From Methanobacteriota archaeon (lineage in GTDB: Archaea > Thermoplasmatota > Poseidoniia > Poseidoniales > Thalassarchaeaceae): a DNA stretch of 38,341 bases. Position 1 is the first letter of the stretch; each line of letters opens with the position of its first letter. The stretch covers positions 1 to 38,341 of the forward strand of contig PATC01000044.1 in the NCBI GenBank assembly GCA_002712285.1. Direction: 5' to 3'. The notes under the pieces are model-generated. The model saw only the letters and a list, made by a program, of their open reading frames with translations, had not been told where the DNA came from and searched no databases. A program made the position numbers and the translations under genes. Below, in pieces: positions 8,242 to 17,384 of this stretch.

Positions 8242-10203
8242 ATGGCTTGGCGAAACCTGTCACGATACGTCAAGTCACTTGAGGCAGCAGGAGAGCTGGT
8301 TCGAATCCAACGTCCAGTGGACGTTGAACTCGAAGCTGGATGCATTGCTGACCTACTAGTCAAGTCAGATGGGCCTGCAGTTGTATTCGAACAGCCAAGG
8401 CTACCTGATGGGTCGATTGCCGAGATTCCTTTGGTGATGAATCTCTTCGGTACAGAAAAACGAACTCGGAAGGCTCTCGGTGTCACTGGAGATACCGAGA
8501 TAGGAGACCGTCTAGTATCATTGATGAAGCCCGATATAGGGACATATGTAAAACGGCCATGGAAAGGATTTCCGCTGGCCCTTGATGCACTCAGCCTTCC
8601 TCCAAAGAAAGTGCGTAGAGGTCGATGTCAAGAAGTTGTGATGGAACCTGCGGATGTTACGAAACTACCCATTCCAAAAACTTGGCCAATGGATGGAGGA
8701 CGGTATATCACCCTCCCATTAGTTGTGACTAAGGACCCACAAAGTGGCGAACATAACCTCGGAATGTATCGAGGGCAAGTGCATGGACCCATCGAAGTTG
8801 GCCTACATTGGCAAATTCACAAACATGGTGCAGATCACGCTGCAGCTCACGAGAATGGACGAATGCCGGTTGCGATTTGTATTGGAGGTCCACCTGAACT
8901 CATCTTCTCTGCAGTTGCGCCCCTTCCAGACAATCTAGAAGAATACATGTTTGCTGGATTCTTGGGACGACGTCGACTCCGTATAGCAAAGGCATTGACT
9001 CAAGATTTGATGGTGCCTGCAGATGCAGATATCGTCATAGAAGGTTATGTTGAACCCGGTGAAACAAAGCAAGAGGGGCCATTTGGAGATCATTTTGGAT
9101 TCTATTCACTAACTGGGCAATACCCTGTGCTAAAAGTAACTGCAATCACCCACAGAAAGAACGCCATGCTCCCTGCAACAATTGTAGGTCTACCACCAAT
9201 GGAGGATGGTTACATCGGGGAAGCAATCGGTAGTCAGTTTACTCCAGTACTCCGATTCCAACACCGCGATGTTGTTGGAGTTCACCTACCCCTGGAAACT
9301 GGGTTCCATAATCTCGCAATTGTGGCATCAAAACAAAGGTATCCTCGCCAAGCTAGAAAGACAGCCATGGGACTTCTTGGGGCTGGACAGATGATGTTCT
9401 TGAAGACAATTGTTGCAGTTGATTCCGATCACAATACAAAGAATCTAGAATTGCTCCTTGACGCACTAAACAACAACGTAGATCCAAGAGAGGATATACT
9501 TGTCATCGAGGGCATGGTTGGTGATTCATTAGATCCTGCAACTCCATACGAAAATGTTCAGAGCAAGATTTTGATTGATGCTAGTAGAATTGTAGATGCT
9601 GACCCACGTAGTGGAAAAGATGGACCTGAAGGTTCGCCTACAAAGGCATCACCTGGCTGGCGTAGAGGTGAAGGTAAACCTCCAGGCGTTCCAGATGGAT
9701 TCCTAGATTCAGTGCAAGCCATAGAAAACGTCGCAGATGCTCGCCTGCTACGTCCAAGTATGCTTGTTGTCACCACAAGAATAGAAGGAAGTCCAAATCC
9801 AAAAACTGGAATGATTGGACGAAATGAAGAAGCTGCAGCCAATCAAAGAAAACATATTTCTCAATTGATAGATTCAATTTGGCAATTGCCAAATTCAAAG
9901 ATGTTACGATGGTTATTCATTACGGATGATGATTTAGACTTACATGAGATTGGCACACGAAGACGGCTTCTCTGGCAACTCTTCGCTCGATTTGATGTCG
10001 ATCGAGGTCTACATTTCGACGTTGGTAAAGCCCGGGTTGCCTGGGATGCCACTACGCCCATACCATCGAATGACGGACCCGTGCCTGCTCGCCGATGGCC
10101 AGCTACTACTCTGCACGATCCTGCAATGATGGAACGAGTTCGACGAAGTATCGCAGAAGATGGACTCGGTGTTAGAAACTGGCCAAATCATATCCTGAAA
10201 TGA
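8242..10203 (+). CDS. UbiD family (prenylated-FMN) decarboxylase, extended form
   Basis: Reversible non-oxidative decarboxylase that uses prenylated FMN, typically acting on aromatic or unsaturated acids in quinone synthesis. The start at ATG 8242 gives MAWRNLSRYVKSLEAAGEL, the usual UbiD N-terminus; the in-frame ATG at 8218 adds eight residues without family support. Visible blocks, numbered from 8218, are GGRYITLPLV (160-169), NLGMYRGQVHG (180-190) for cofactor binding, and the catalytic EGPFGDHFGFYS (286-297). At about 653 residues it is longer than typical (about 490). A Gly/Pro-rich insertion follows the VQSKILIDASRI segment, and the C-terminal part is enlarged. UbiA starts 12 nt downstream. 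The substrate is unknown. No UbiX-type prenyltransferase gene is in the window. Confidence 0.9.
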   Translation: MAWRNLSRYVKSLEAAGELVRIQRPVDVELEAGCIADLLVKSDGPAVVFEQPRLPDGSIAEIPLVMNLFGTEKRTRKALGVTGDTEIGDRLVSLMKPDIGTYVKRPWKGFPLALDALSLPPKKVRRGRCQEVVMEPADVTKLPIPKTWPMDGGRYITLPLVVTKDPQSGEHNLGMYRGQVHGPIEVGLHWQIHKHGADHAAAHENGRMPVAICIGGPPELIFSAVAPLPDNLEEYMFAGFLGRRRLRIAKALTQDLMVPADADIVIEGYVEPGETKQEGPFGDHFGFYSLTGQYPVLKVTAITHRKNAMLPATIVGLPPMEDGYIGEAIGSQFTPVLRFQHRDVVGVHLPLETGFHNLAIVASKQRYPRQARKTAMGLLGAGQMMFLKTIVAVDSDHNTKNLELLLDALNNNVDPREDILVIEGMVGDSLDPATPYENVQSKILIDASRIVDADPRSGKDGPEGSPTKASPGWRRGEGKPPGVPDGFLDSVQAIENVADARLLRPSMLVVTTRIEGSPNPKTGMIGRNEEAAANQRKHISQLIDSIWQLPNSKMLRWLFITDDDLDLHEIGTRRRLLWQLFARFDVDRGLHFDVGKARVAWDATTPIPSNDGPVPARRWPATTLHDPAMMERVRRSIAEDGLGVRNWPNHILK

Positions 10204-10215
10204 GGTAGATTATCA

Positions 10216-11163
10216 ATGGATATTCGTGCAATCTTATCCTTCATCAAAGTGGAGCATACTCTTTTCTCACTACCTTTTGTGCTGATTGGATACATAATTG
10301 CATACAATCAGTTCGTTAATGACCTCAGTTCAACATTTGGCTGGATACAGATAGATCTCTTCTGGATTCTGATAGCCGCAATTGGGGCACGTGGACTCGC
10401 TATGGCATTAAATCGAATCATTGATCGAGAAATAGATGCAGCAAATCCTCGAACTGAAAAACGACATCTCGCCTCCGGGAGGATGAACCTACAGACTGCT
10501 TGGTCTCTTGCTACAATCTTCCTACTAATGCTTCTTCTCGGCGCTTGGATGTTGAATCATGTTGCACTCATGATGGCATGGCTACCTGTTCTCGCTTTCG
10601 TAATCTACCCGTATACCAAGAGATTCACTTGGCTATGTCATCTTTGGCTTGGCCTTTGCCTCGGTCTTGCTCCTGCAGGCGCATGGGTAGCTGTTGCGGG
10701 AGATGTGCACGGATGGAGTGCAATCACAGGTATGTTTGAAACTAATACTGAGTTACTATGGCTGCCTACAATCCTGCCAATCTCCCTAGGAGTAGCTCTC
10801 TGGATTACTACATTCGATATCAACTACGCACGGATGGATATCGAAAGTGATCGTAAGAATGGGGTACATTCCTTTCCAGTGAGATTCAGTGAAGAAACAA
10901 CAACACGAACTTCCGTACAGTTATCTCTACTATGGTTCGCTTGCTTTGCAATCTCAAATCCCATGGATGAGATTTGGTTCCTCGCAGCTTCTGCAGGAAT
11001 GGCTTTGGCAAATATTGGAGTGATACTTGCTCGCGAACGCTTTGCGAACTTTCAGGCCGTCTTATTCCGTACATCAATGCTAACTGGGTGGATTCTACTG
11101 ATTCCCATCATTTTGATACAACCTGAGAATAGTTGCTGTATTGAAACAGAGGTGACGAGATGA
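10216..11163 (+). CDS. UbiA family prenyltransferase
   Basis: Integral membrane enzyme that attaches a polyprenyl chain to an aromatic or similar acceptor. It has eight or nine membrane segments in 315 residues. The first Asp-rich motif is NRIIDREIDAANPRT (66-80), and the second is DINYARMDIESDRKNG (201-216), with the aspartates that bind Mg-diphosphate. The resemblance to 4-hydroxybenzoate or futalosine-pathway type members is strong, but acceptor specificity cannot be read off. A GAGGTAG sequence about 8 nt upstream serves as ribosome site. The stop overlaps the next start as ATGA. The ubiD-ubiA pairing points to menaquinone or another prenylated aromatic; this is inference from gene context. 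Confidence 0.9.
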   Translation: MDIRAILSFIKVEHTLFSLPFVLIGYIIAYNQFVNDLSSTFGWIQIDLFWILIAAIGARGLAMALNRIIDREIDAANPRTEKRHLASGRMNLQTAWSLATIFLLMLLLGAWMLNHVALMMAWLPVLAFVIYPYTKRFTWLCHLWLGLCLGLAPAGAWVAVAGDVHGWSAITGMFETNTELLWLPTILPISLGVALWITTFDINYARMDIESDRKNGVHSFPVRFSEETTTRTSVQLSLLWFACFAISNPMDEIWFLAASAGMALANIGVILARERFANFQAVLFRTSMLTGWILLIPIILIQPENSCCIETEVTR

Positions 11164-11885
11164 AATTAGCAGTAATTACTGGTGGCGGGAAAGGAATCGG
11201 AGCCGCAATCTCAGAGAGTTTAGCAGCAGATGGATACCGAATTCTCCTAACTTACAATAATGATTCTCAATCCGCTGAATCAGTTATCTCAAAACTAAGA
11301 CAGGATGGTGTAGATTGTGTTGCTGTCAAAGTCGATTGTGGACGTACTGATGAGGTGTTCATTCTTGCTGACCATCCGTGGATGCAAGATGGAGTAGACG
11401 CCCTAGTCTTGAACCACGGTATGTATCATCGAAGTCCAGCGCGTGAACTCACAATGAATGATTTACAGGAAACAATGGATGTTAACTTTCGAGGGGCTGT
11501 CGCAGTATATACTGCTCTTTCGAAATACTTGTCTAAGAAAGCATCTATCGTGGCTATTGGCAGTCAATTAGGAATCAGAGGTAGCCCCCATGGCGCTCAT
11601 TATGCTGCGTCCAAAGGAGCATTACACGCATGGGCTCGAAGTCTTGCCATTGATATCGCAAACTCTGGACAACGAGTGAATATCATTGCTCCAGGTGCTA
11701 TCGACACAGATATTCTCTCAGGAGATGACAGACAAAAAAGAAAGGAGAGATTGAAACAAATCCCAATGGGGCGTCTCGGTACCCCTGATGATGTTGCAGG
11801 TGTAGTCTCCTTCCTTTGCGGGCCAAATTCATCTTACATGACTGGTGCGATATTGCATGTCAATGGTGGCCTATTTCTCCCCTGA
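11160..11885 (+). CDS. Short-chain dehydrogenase/reductase (SDR)
   Basis: NAD(P)-dependent oxidoreductase with a Rossmann fold, cytoplasmic, 241 residues as usual for classical SDRs. The nucleotide-binding motif is TGGGKGIG (7-14). The structural NAG motif appears as NHG (85-87). The catalytic set is Ser135 in GSQLG, Tyr148 and Lys152 in YAASK. PGAIDTDI near 178-185 and the C-terminal GAILHVNGG are standard. It overlaps UbiA by four bases (ATGA) and is followed 9 nt later by uvrB. It resembles FabG-type reductases, but the overlap with ubiA suggests it modifies the product or substrate of the UbiD/UbiA steps rather than serving fatty-acid synthesis. The substrate is unknown. Confidence 0.88.
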   Translation: MKLAVITGGGKGIGAAISESLAADGYRILLTYNNDSQSAESVISKLRQDGVDCVAVKVDCGRTDEVFILADHPWMQDGVDALVLNHGMYHRSPARELTMNDLQETMDVNFRGAVAVYTALSKYLSKKASIVAIGSQLGIRGSPHGAHYAASKGALHAWARSLAIDIANSGQRVNIIAPGAIDTDILSGDDRQKRKERLKQIPMGRLGTPDDVAGVVSFLCGPNSSYMTGAILHVNGGLFLP

Positions 11886-11894
11886 GGTCTCACT

Positions 11895-14261
11895 ATGGAT
11901 GTTGATCACTACGACCTATCCAAGGCCATCGGAGAGCGAGCCATTGCAAATACGATCCCATTTAGACTTGAAGCAGATTACAAGCCCTCTGGAGACCAAG
12001 AAAAAGCAATTGAAGAAATTATTTCTCAATTGGAAAATGGGCAAGAACGATGTATCCTCCTCGGCGTTACTGGATCAGGAAAAACATTCGCAATGGCAAA
12101 CATCATTCAACAGCTTCAGATTCCCACACTCGTACTCAGCCATAACAAGACACTAGCACGCCAACTCTGGCAAGAAATGTCCAGCTTATTCCCCTCCAAT
12201 GCTGTGGAGTACTTCGTAAGCCACTACGACTACTATCAGCCTGAAGCTTACATCCCAGGTCGAGACCTCTATATCGACAAAGAACTACAAATGAACGAAC
12301 GTATAGAACAGGAACGATTCTCTACAGTGGCATCATTAGTTACTCGTTCAGATGTAGTTGTAGTCGGAACAGTATCCACAATCTATGGATTGAATCCGCC
12401 TGAAACATTCCTACAACATCATCTTAGGATATTTGTTGGCCAATCTGTTGAACCAATGGATGTTGTACGAGAGTTAGTTGCACTCCATTATGGACGTGTG
12501 AGTGGTTCCGACTTCAATCGAGGTGACATTCGCCTCCGTGGAGAAATTCTAGATATTTGGATGCCAAGTCGCGACGATCCAATTAGAGTCCGATTTGGAT
12601 TAGATGGTATCGAAAGAATTCAGATTTGCGAAGCAATCAGTTTCGAACCTCTCGACGAGATCGAGGAGGCTTGGATTCACCCCAAGGAATTCTATATCAC
12701 AGCAGAGGGATCATTTAGCCGAGCACTCGAAGATATCGAAGATGAGAGAGATAGTCGAGAGAAATGGTTCCGTAAGAGAAACATGGAACTCGAATCCCAC
12801 CGTATTGCTACACGAACAGATTATGACCTCGAACTCCTCAAAGAGATAGGTACGTGTAAAGGCATTGAAAACTATAGTCGACATTTCGACGGACGAGATG
12901 TCGGAGAGCGACCATATTGCTTATTCGACTTCATGGCTGCTTGTGCAAATACCTTCCATGGCAACCCTGAACAATACCTTGTAATCATGGACGAAAGTCA
13001 TGTTACACTACCTCAACTGGGAGGAATGCATGCTGGGGATCGATCTAGGAAGCGTAACCTCATCGAACACGGATTTCGACTACCTTCTGCCTATGACAAT
13101 AGGCCCCTTCGTATTGATGAATTTCAAAACCTTGTCCCACAGATGATGTACGTCTCTGCGACACCAGGAGAACGTGAGTTACGACACCTTGCAGAGGTAA
13201 CTGAACAGAAAATTCCAGCTGGACTAGAACATGTCCCTAGTGGGGGTGGTGCTATCGATTCTGATGTAAAAAAGAAACGTTCAGCAAGTATGAGAGATAC
13301 ATTACGCGAAATTGATGGCGTAGTTCGGATGGAAATTAGGCCCACTGGTCTCCTTGATCCTAGAATTGAAGTCCGACCCACTGAAGGCCAGGTTCAAGAT
13401 CTTCTAGATGAAATCAATGAATGTGTAGGGAATGATGAACGTGTGTTAGTCACAGTATTGACTATCAAATTCGCAGAAGAAGTCGCAGACTATCTTCAAC
13501 GCATGGGAATCAAAGCCCACTACCTCCACAGCGAAATTGGAACAATCGAGAGATCTGAGATAATCAAAGCTCTCCGGATTGGCCATATCGATGTTATTGT
13601 AGGGATTAACCTCCTCCGAGAAGGTCTCGATATTCCAGAGGTAAGTCTTGTTGCAATCTTCGATGCTGATCGTGAAGGTTTTCTTAGAAATGAACGGAGC
13701 CTTTTGCAGACTATCGGAAGGGCTGCAAGAAACGAGAATGGGAGAGTTATTCTCTATTCTGACTCAGTAAGCCCTTCGATGCAAGCCTCCATTGAACAGA
13801 CTTTGGAACGGCGTAAAAAACAGGAGGCATACAATGATGAAAACGGAATTATCCCTACAACGATTCAGAAAGCTCTCCCAGTGATGGGTCAAGAAGTAGA
13901 AGGTCTGCTCTCAAATACTGTTGGTAAAGGGACAAGTGGAGGTAAAAGGATGGTTGGTTCACGAACTGGAGGACGTGGTGGATCGAGGGATATTGTGAAG
14001 CGTTTCGATTTGGGCGTAGGCACCTGGAACGAATATGAAGATTCTATCCTCTCCAACATCAGTCAACCGATTTGGGCCCAAACCGGAGCGGAGGCCCTCG
14101 GAGTCAATCAAGAAATCGAAGAAAGTGATAGAGATGATGTTCTTCGACTAATTGAGCGATTGCAGAAGGAAATGAGGACAGCAGCGGCTCGACTAGAGTT
14201 TGAACGGGCAGCTCAGATTCGAGATAGAATTTTACAATTAGAAAATGAATTTTACAATTGA
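11895..14261 (+). CDS. uvrB: Excinuclease ABC subunit B (UvrB), enlarged
   Basis: DNA damage-verifying helicase of bacterial-type nucleotide excision repair; it loads with UvrA and recruits UvrC. Walker A is GVTGSGKT (57-64), the damage-probing beta-hairpin is YDYYQPEAYIP (111-121), the helicase box is DESH (366-369), motif VI is QTIGRAARN (605-613), and the UVR domain for UvrC contact is at about 750-785 (LEFERAAQIRDRI). At 788 residues it exceeds the usual ~670. One insert of about 40 residues lies after SATPGERELRHL (430-475). A Gly/Arg-rich linker of about 85 residues precedes the UVR domain. A GAGGT ribosome site overlaps the SDR stop. uvrA and uvrC are not in the window. Confidence 0.96.
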   Translation: MDVDHYDLSKAIGERAIANTIPFRLEADYKPSGDQEKAIEEIISQLENGQERCILLGVTGSGKTFAMANIIQQLQIPTLVLSHNKTLARQLWQEMSSLFPSNAVEYFVSHYDYYQPEAYIPGRDLYIDKELQMNERIEQERFSTVASLVTRSDVVVVGTVSTIYGLNPPETFLQHHLRIFVGQSVEPMDVVRELVALHYGRVSGSDFNRGDIRLRGEILDIWMPSRDDPIRVRFGLDGIERIQICEAISFEPLDEIEEAWIHPKEFYITAEGSFSRALEDIEDERDSREKWFRKRNMELESHRIATRTDYDLELLKEIGTCKGIENYSRHFDGRDVGERPYCLFDFMAACANTFHGNPEQYLVIMDESHVTLPQLGGMHAGDRSRKRNLIEHGFRLPSAYDNRPLRIDEFQNLVPQMMYVSATPGERELRHLAEVTEQKIPAGLEHVPSGGGAIDSDVKKKRSASMRDTLREIDGVVRMEIRPTGLLDPRIEVRPTEGQVQDLLDEINECVGNDERVLVTVLTIKFAEEVADYLQRMGIKAHYLHSEIGTIERSEIIKALRIGHIDVIVGINLLREGLDIPEVSLVAIFDADREGFLRNERSLLQTIGRAARNENGRVILYSDSVSPSMQASIEQTLERRKKQEAYNDENGIIPTTIQKALPVMGQEVEGLLSNTVGKGTSGGKRMVGSRTGGRGGSRDIVKRFDLGVGTWNEYEDSILSNISQPIWAQTGAEALGVNQEIEESDRDDVLRLIERLQKEMRTAAARLEFERAAQIRDRILQLENEFYN

Positions 14262-14319
14262 ATTTTTAATCAATACTTCGACGGATAGACGATAGGCGGG
14301 TTCGAACCCTCAAGGGCAC

Positions 14320-15306
14320 ATGGCCTACAAACGAGATGATTTTAACCGGCCTGTCCAAGATTATGATTTACGCTCTACGGAAACGATTTCTGACCTTCTA
14401 CGTCAGATGGAGTCAGCTGGAGGTTTTACCGCAACTAAACTCATTCAAGCACGTAATATTCTACAAAATGCAATCTCGGACATAAAGGCTTCAGGAAGCG
14501 AAAATAAGGTCCTCAACTGGCTCTCATTCCCAGCGTGCCTAATGGCTACCGGTACACGTGGTTTCTTCCATGAAGCAATCAGAAGTCGTGCATTCAATGT
14601 GATTAGCACAACCTGCGGTACACTTGATCACGACATTGCACGAACATTCCGAGATTACTACCATGGCTCCTTTGATTTGGACGATATCCTTCTAGGTAAT
14701 GTCGGCTTGAATCGCCTAGGAAATGTCATTGTACCCAACGAATGTTATGGTGAAATCCTTGAACCCATTATCCTCCCCTGGCTCGAAGAAATTGAAGAGG
14801 AACGTAAAGCATTGAATCCAGATAATCCCTGGCTAGGATTCGGTTCTGTAGAACTCTGTTGGGCGTTTGGCGATCGCATTGAAGACGAAACCTCTTTTCT
14901 ACACCAAGTTGCTAAACATCGTATTCCTGTAGTAATTCCGGGCCTCTCAGATGGAAGTATCGGAGCTCAACTATTCATGCATCGGCAAAAATCTCCCAAT
15001 TTCATGATAGATTTCCTCGCTGATGAACAAATTCTCTCAGATCTAACATGGACTGCAGAACGCTCACATGCACTCATGATTGGAGGAGGAATCTCGAAAC
15101 ATCATGTAATCTGGTGGAATCAGTACAGAGATGGTTTAGATTCAGCAGTAGGAATTACGACTGCACCAGAGTTTGATGGTTCATTGTCGGGTGCTCGTAC
15201 TAGAGAAGCTATCTCTTGGGGCAAAATTCGACCTGATGCACCGCATGTAACAGTGGAAGGGGAAGCTTCTGTTCTACTACCACTTATCGGGGCAGATCTA
15301 TTTTGA
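14320..15306 (+). CDS. dys: Deoxyhypusine synthase
   Basis: NAD-dependent enzyme that transfers the aminobutyl group of spermidine to a lysine of translation factor aIF5A, the first step of hypusine formation. The C-terminal active-site block GGGISKHHVIWWN (255-267) carries the catalytic lysine (Lys260). TAPEFDGSLSGAR and EAISWGKIRPDA follow exactly as in eukaryotic and archaeal enzymes. STTCGTLDHDIART (96-109) forms part of the NAD site. Its 328 residues are slightly shorter than the human protein. The start ATG at 14320 is 58 nt after uvrB; an AT-rich stretch (near 14262-14272) could be a weak TATA box giving it its own transcript. aIF5A itself is not in the window. Confidence 0.95.
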   Translation: MAYKRDDFNRPVQDYDLRSTETISDLLRQMESAGGFTATKLIQARNILQNAISDIKASGSENKVLNWLSFPACLMATGTRGFFHEAIRSRAFNVISTTCGTLDHDIARTFRDYYHGSFDLDDILLGNVGLNRLGNVIVPNECYGEILEPIILPWLEEIEEERKALNPDNPWLGFGSVELCWAFGDRIEDETSFLHQVAKHRIPVVIPGLSDGSIGAQLFMHRQKSPNFMIDFLADEQILSDLTWTAERSHALMIGGGISKHHVIWWNQYRDGLDSAVGITTAPEFDGSLSGARTREAISWGKIRPDAPHVTVEGEASVLLPLIGADLF

Positions 15307-15319
15307 ATTCAATCAAAAT
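15300..15319. terminator. Inverted repeat spanning the stops of two convergent genes (possible bidirectional terminator)
   Basis: Perfect 7-base arms ATTTTGA and TCAAAAT are separated by 6 bases. Each arm contains the TGA stop codon of one of the two converging genes, and both proteins end in Phe. A short hairpin with U-rich arms here could end transcription in both directions. Archaeal terminators are mainly U-tracts, and the T-run is only four long, so this is a suggestion. Confidence 0.3.
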
Positions 15320-15786
15320 GTCGTCTCTGCAAATGCGATACATTCCATGATTCCCACTCGTATTGACGTAAGAGGCCTCCAGCCATCACTCCCACATCGA
15401 AGAAGAGCCTCATGAAGTGGGGCTAAATCTGGACGTTCCGCACGACCATTCACCGATGATGCTGCAGGCGATGGGATTTCACCCAATGTTTCGGCTGTAT
15501 GTGTACCTTCAATGGAAGCACTATATCGATTCCATAGTAGACGAATCTCAGAGATTACCATTTGTTGACTCCAAGCTCTACGACCACATATGGTGTATTC
15601 TCCATACTCATTATGCGCATGTAACTCATTTTCGGCTCGCTCAACATCTCTGATATGGACCCAGTAACGAATCCTTGAATCTGGCTCGACATTCCCGTTA
15701 CTGATTATTTTCCGAACCCATGAATTGAGTAGATCCTTTTCTCCTGGAGTATAGACGTCAACTCGATTCACTTTGAGGGATGGCAA
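15313..15786 (-). CDS. Hypothetical protein of unknown function, TTG start
   Basis: Not recognised. The frame gives 157 residues, soluble, without signal peptide or membrane segment. It holds a central RYWVHIRDVERAENELHAHN stretch rich in charged and aromatic residues, YTICGRRAWS, EIRLLWNRY, and a C-terminal GWRPLTSIRVGIMECIAFAE. There is no ATG near the 5' end. TTG at 15786 has GAGGCGAT seven bases upstream and lies 12 nt after the aminotransferase stop; a GTG at 15771 is the alternative, and stops exclude anything further upstream. It is probably co-transcribed with the aminotransferase. The open frame, ribosome site and tight packing support a real gene, but no role can be proposed. Confidence 0.6.
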   Translation of the reverse strand: MPSLKVNRVDVYTPGEKDLLNSWVRKIISNGNVEPDSRIRYWVHIRDVERAENELHAHNEYGEYTICGRRAWSQQMVISEIRLLWNRYSASIEGTHTAETLGEIPSPAASSVNGRAERPDLAPLHEALLRCGSDGWRPLTSIRVGIMECIAFAETTF

Positions 15787-15798
15787 GACATCGCCTCA

Positions 15799-17361
15799 TC
15801 AAGAAGAAGCCTCAGTGTGGCGGATTAAAGCAGCACGAACAAGGTCAATGACGAGATTAACTTCCTCCTCAGTGATTCGAAAATGCGGAGTAAATCGCAA
15901 AGCGTTCTGACCACCGTGGATAATTCCAAGCCCCATCTTCCGACAGGTCTCTTCAACTTCGCCAAAGCCAACTACCTGATGTGTCTCCGGGTTCAACTCA
16001 GCACAACAAAGCAGCCCAGTTCCCTGAACTTTCAAGATTACATCTGGCATTTCATCCTGGATTTTACAGAGACCGGCAACGAGTTGATTACCTCGTTCCC
16101 GGATATTTTGACGCAGTTCGGGTGTCATCTGCCGAAGTACGGATACAGCAGTCTCCAGAGCACGAGGATTCGTCGTCATCGTATTTCCATAAATACCAAC
16201 AACATACAACTCTGCAGAACGGGGCGTCATACCGAGAACAGATAACGGATACTGTCCAGCATTCAAAGCTTTAGACCAAGTTTCAAAGTCCGGTGCCTCA
16301 GCGTCTTGGAATCCCTCGTAATCGATGATGGATAGGCAACCCTGACCTCGGATACCAGCTTGAATGGAATCCACCAACAACATGCTACCATGTTCCATCG
16401 TCAGACGACGTGCCTCATCGTAGAATTCACGGGTAACACATTGACCTGGATTACCTTCACCCTGGACAGGTTCGATGGCCATCACTTCGATGAAGAAACC
16501 TTCAGCATCTGCACGAGCGAATACTTTCTGAAGTGCAGAAATGTCGTTAGCAGGAACAAGAAGGAGATTGTCCCTATCCCTGAAGGTAGCCAGTCGATCA
16601 TCGTATTTTCCTTTGCACGAATGAGATATCTGAGCAGGGCGATCTGTTCGACCATGGAATGCTTCCTCTATTGCCAACATGACAATCCTCCGCCCTTCGT
16701 ATCTGCCACCTGAGTCAGTATGAATTCGAGCATTAACATCAGCAATTCTCAATGCAACAGTAACTGATTCTGAACCGCTATTCATACAGATGAAACTAGT
16801 GAAAGGACAAGAACCACGAGTATGGCCAAGTTCTCTCTCAAGCATCATAGAAAGCGTGTACTGGCTGAAAGACGGAGTCATGACATTAGCCATTACCCAA
16901 TTTTCCCCCATAGCTCCCATTACTTCTTCTGGACCATGCCCAAAACCCAGCATTCCATAACCCCCATTATCATGGACAACTGCACCTTTGGAGGTTACAA
17001 TCCAAGGACCTCGGGCTGCTAAAGCAACATACGGATTAATTGTAGCAGGAGAATAGAAATTTACGAACTTAGATTGAAGAATTCGTATTTGCTCTGATTC
17101 TTCTATCTCCAAAACTGATGGACTACCATCTATTCCTCCTTGATTGAACCCTCTGGAGCATAGAGAATAATGTTGTTCTCTGGCTTCCTCAATAGCCTGT
17201 ACAAGTTTCGGATCCGAATCACAGAACTGTAGTATCCGTTCATCCTCAAGTCCAATAGTCAATGGGACATGATTGCCACTTTCTTCGCGAAGCATATGGA
17301 GAATACCCAGCGGCGTTTGTGGAACCTCATCGTCGGGTAAGTCGCCGTATCCCATGCCCAT
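15799..17361 (-). CDS. Class III PLP-dependent aminotransferase
   Basis: Fold type I transaminase of the acetylornithine/4-aminobutyrate group. NSGSESVTVALRIA (194-207) is the phosphate-binding turn, EAFHGRT (233-239) carries the ring-stacking aromatic region, VDSIQAG (330-336) holds the Asp that contacts the pyridine nitrogen, and Lys364 in WSKALNAGQYPLS is the Schiff-base lysine. GNTMTTNPRALE (392-403) is the GNT-x-x-x-N-P-like motif. At 520 residues it is longer than the common 400-450, mainly because the first ~100 residues precede the usual family start. The amino donor and acceptor are unknown. The start ATG at 17361 (alternative 17355) is followed upstream by an 8-bp inverted repeat that may be an operator. 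Confidence 0.88.
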   Translation of the reverse strand: MGMGYGDLPDDEVPQTPLGILHMLREESGNHVPLTIGLEDERILQFCDSDPKLVQAIEEAREQHYSLCSRGFNQGGIDGSPSVLEIEESEQIRILQSKFVNFYSPATINPYVALAARGPWIVTSKGAVVHDNGGYGMLGFGHGPEEVMGAMGENWVMANVMTPSFSQYTLSMMLERELGHTRGSCPFTSFICMNSGSESVTVALRIADVNARIHTDSGGRYEGRRIVMLAIEEAFHGRTDRPAQISHSCKGKYDDRLATFRDRDNLLLVPANDISALQKVFARADAEGFFIEVMAIEPVQGEGNPGQCVTREFYDEARRLTMEHGSMLLVDSIQAGIRGQGCLSIIDYEGFQDAEAPDFETWSKALNAGQYPLSVLGMTPRSAELYVVGIYGNTMTTNPRALETAVSVLRQMTPELRQNIRERGNQLVAGLCKIQDEMPDVILKVQGTGLLCCAELNPETHQVVGFGEVEETCRKMGLGIIHGGQNALRFTPHFRITEEEVNLVIDLVRAALIRHTEASS

Positions 17362-17384
17362 GCTTCATACTGGACCCCAAATCA

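Noticed and set aside
14298-14309. GGGTTCGAACCC resembling a tRNA T-arm
   Set aside because: Only three T-stem pairs form in tRNA register, and no matching acceptor, D or anticodon stems exist around it. It is a simple palindrome before the deoxyhypusine synthase gene.
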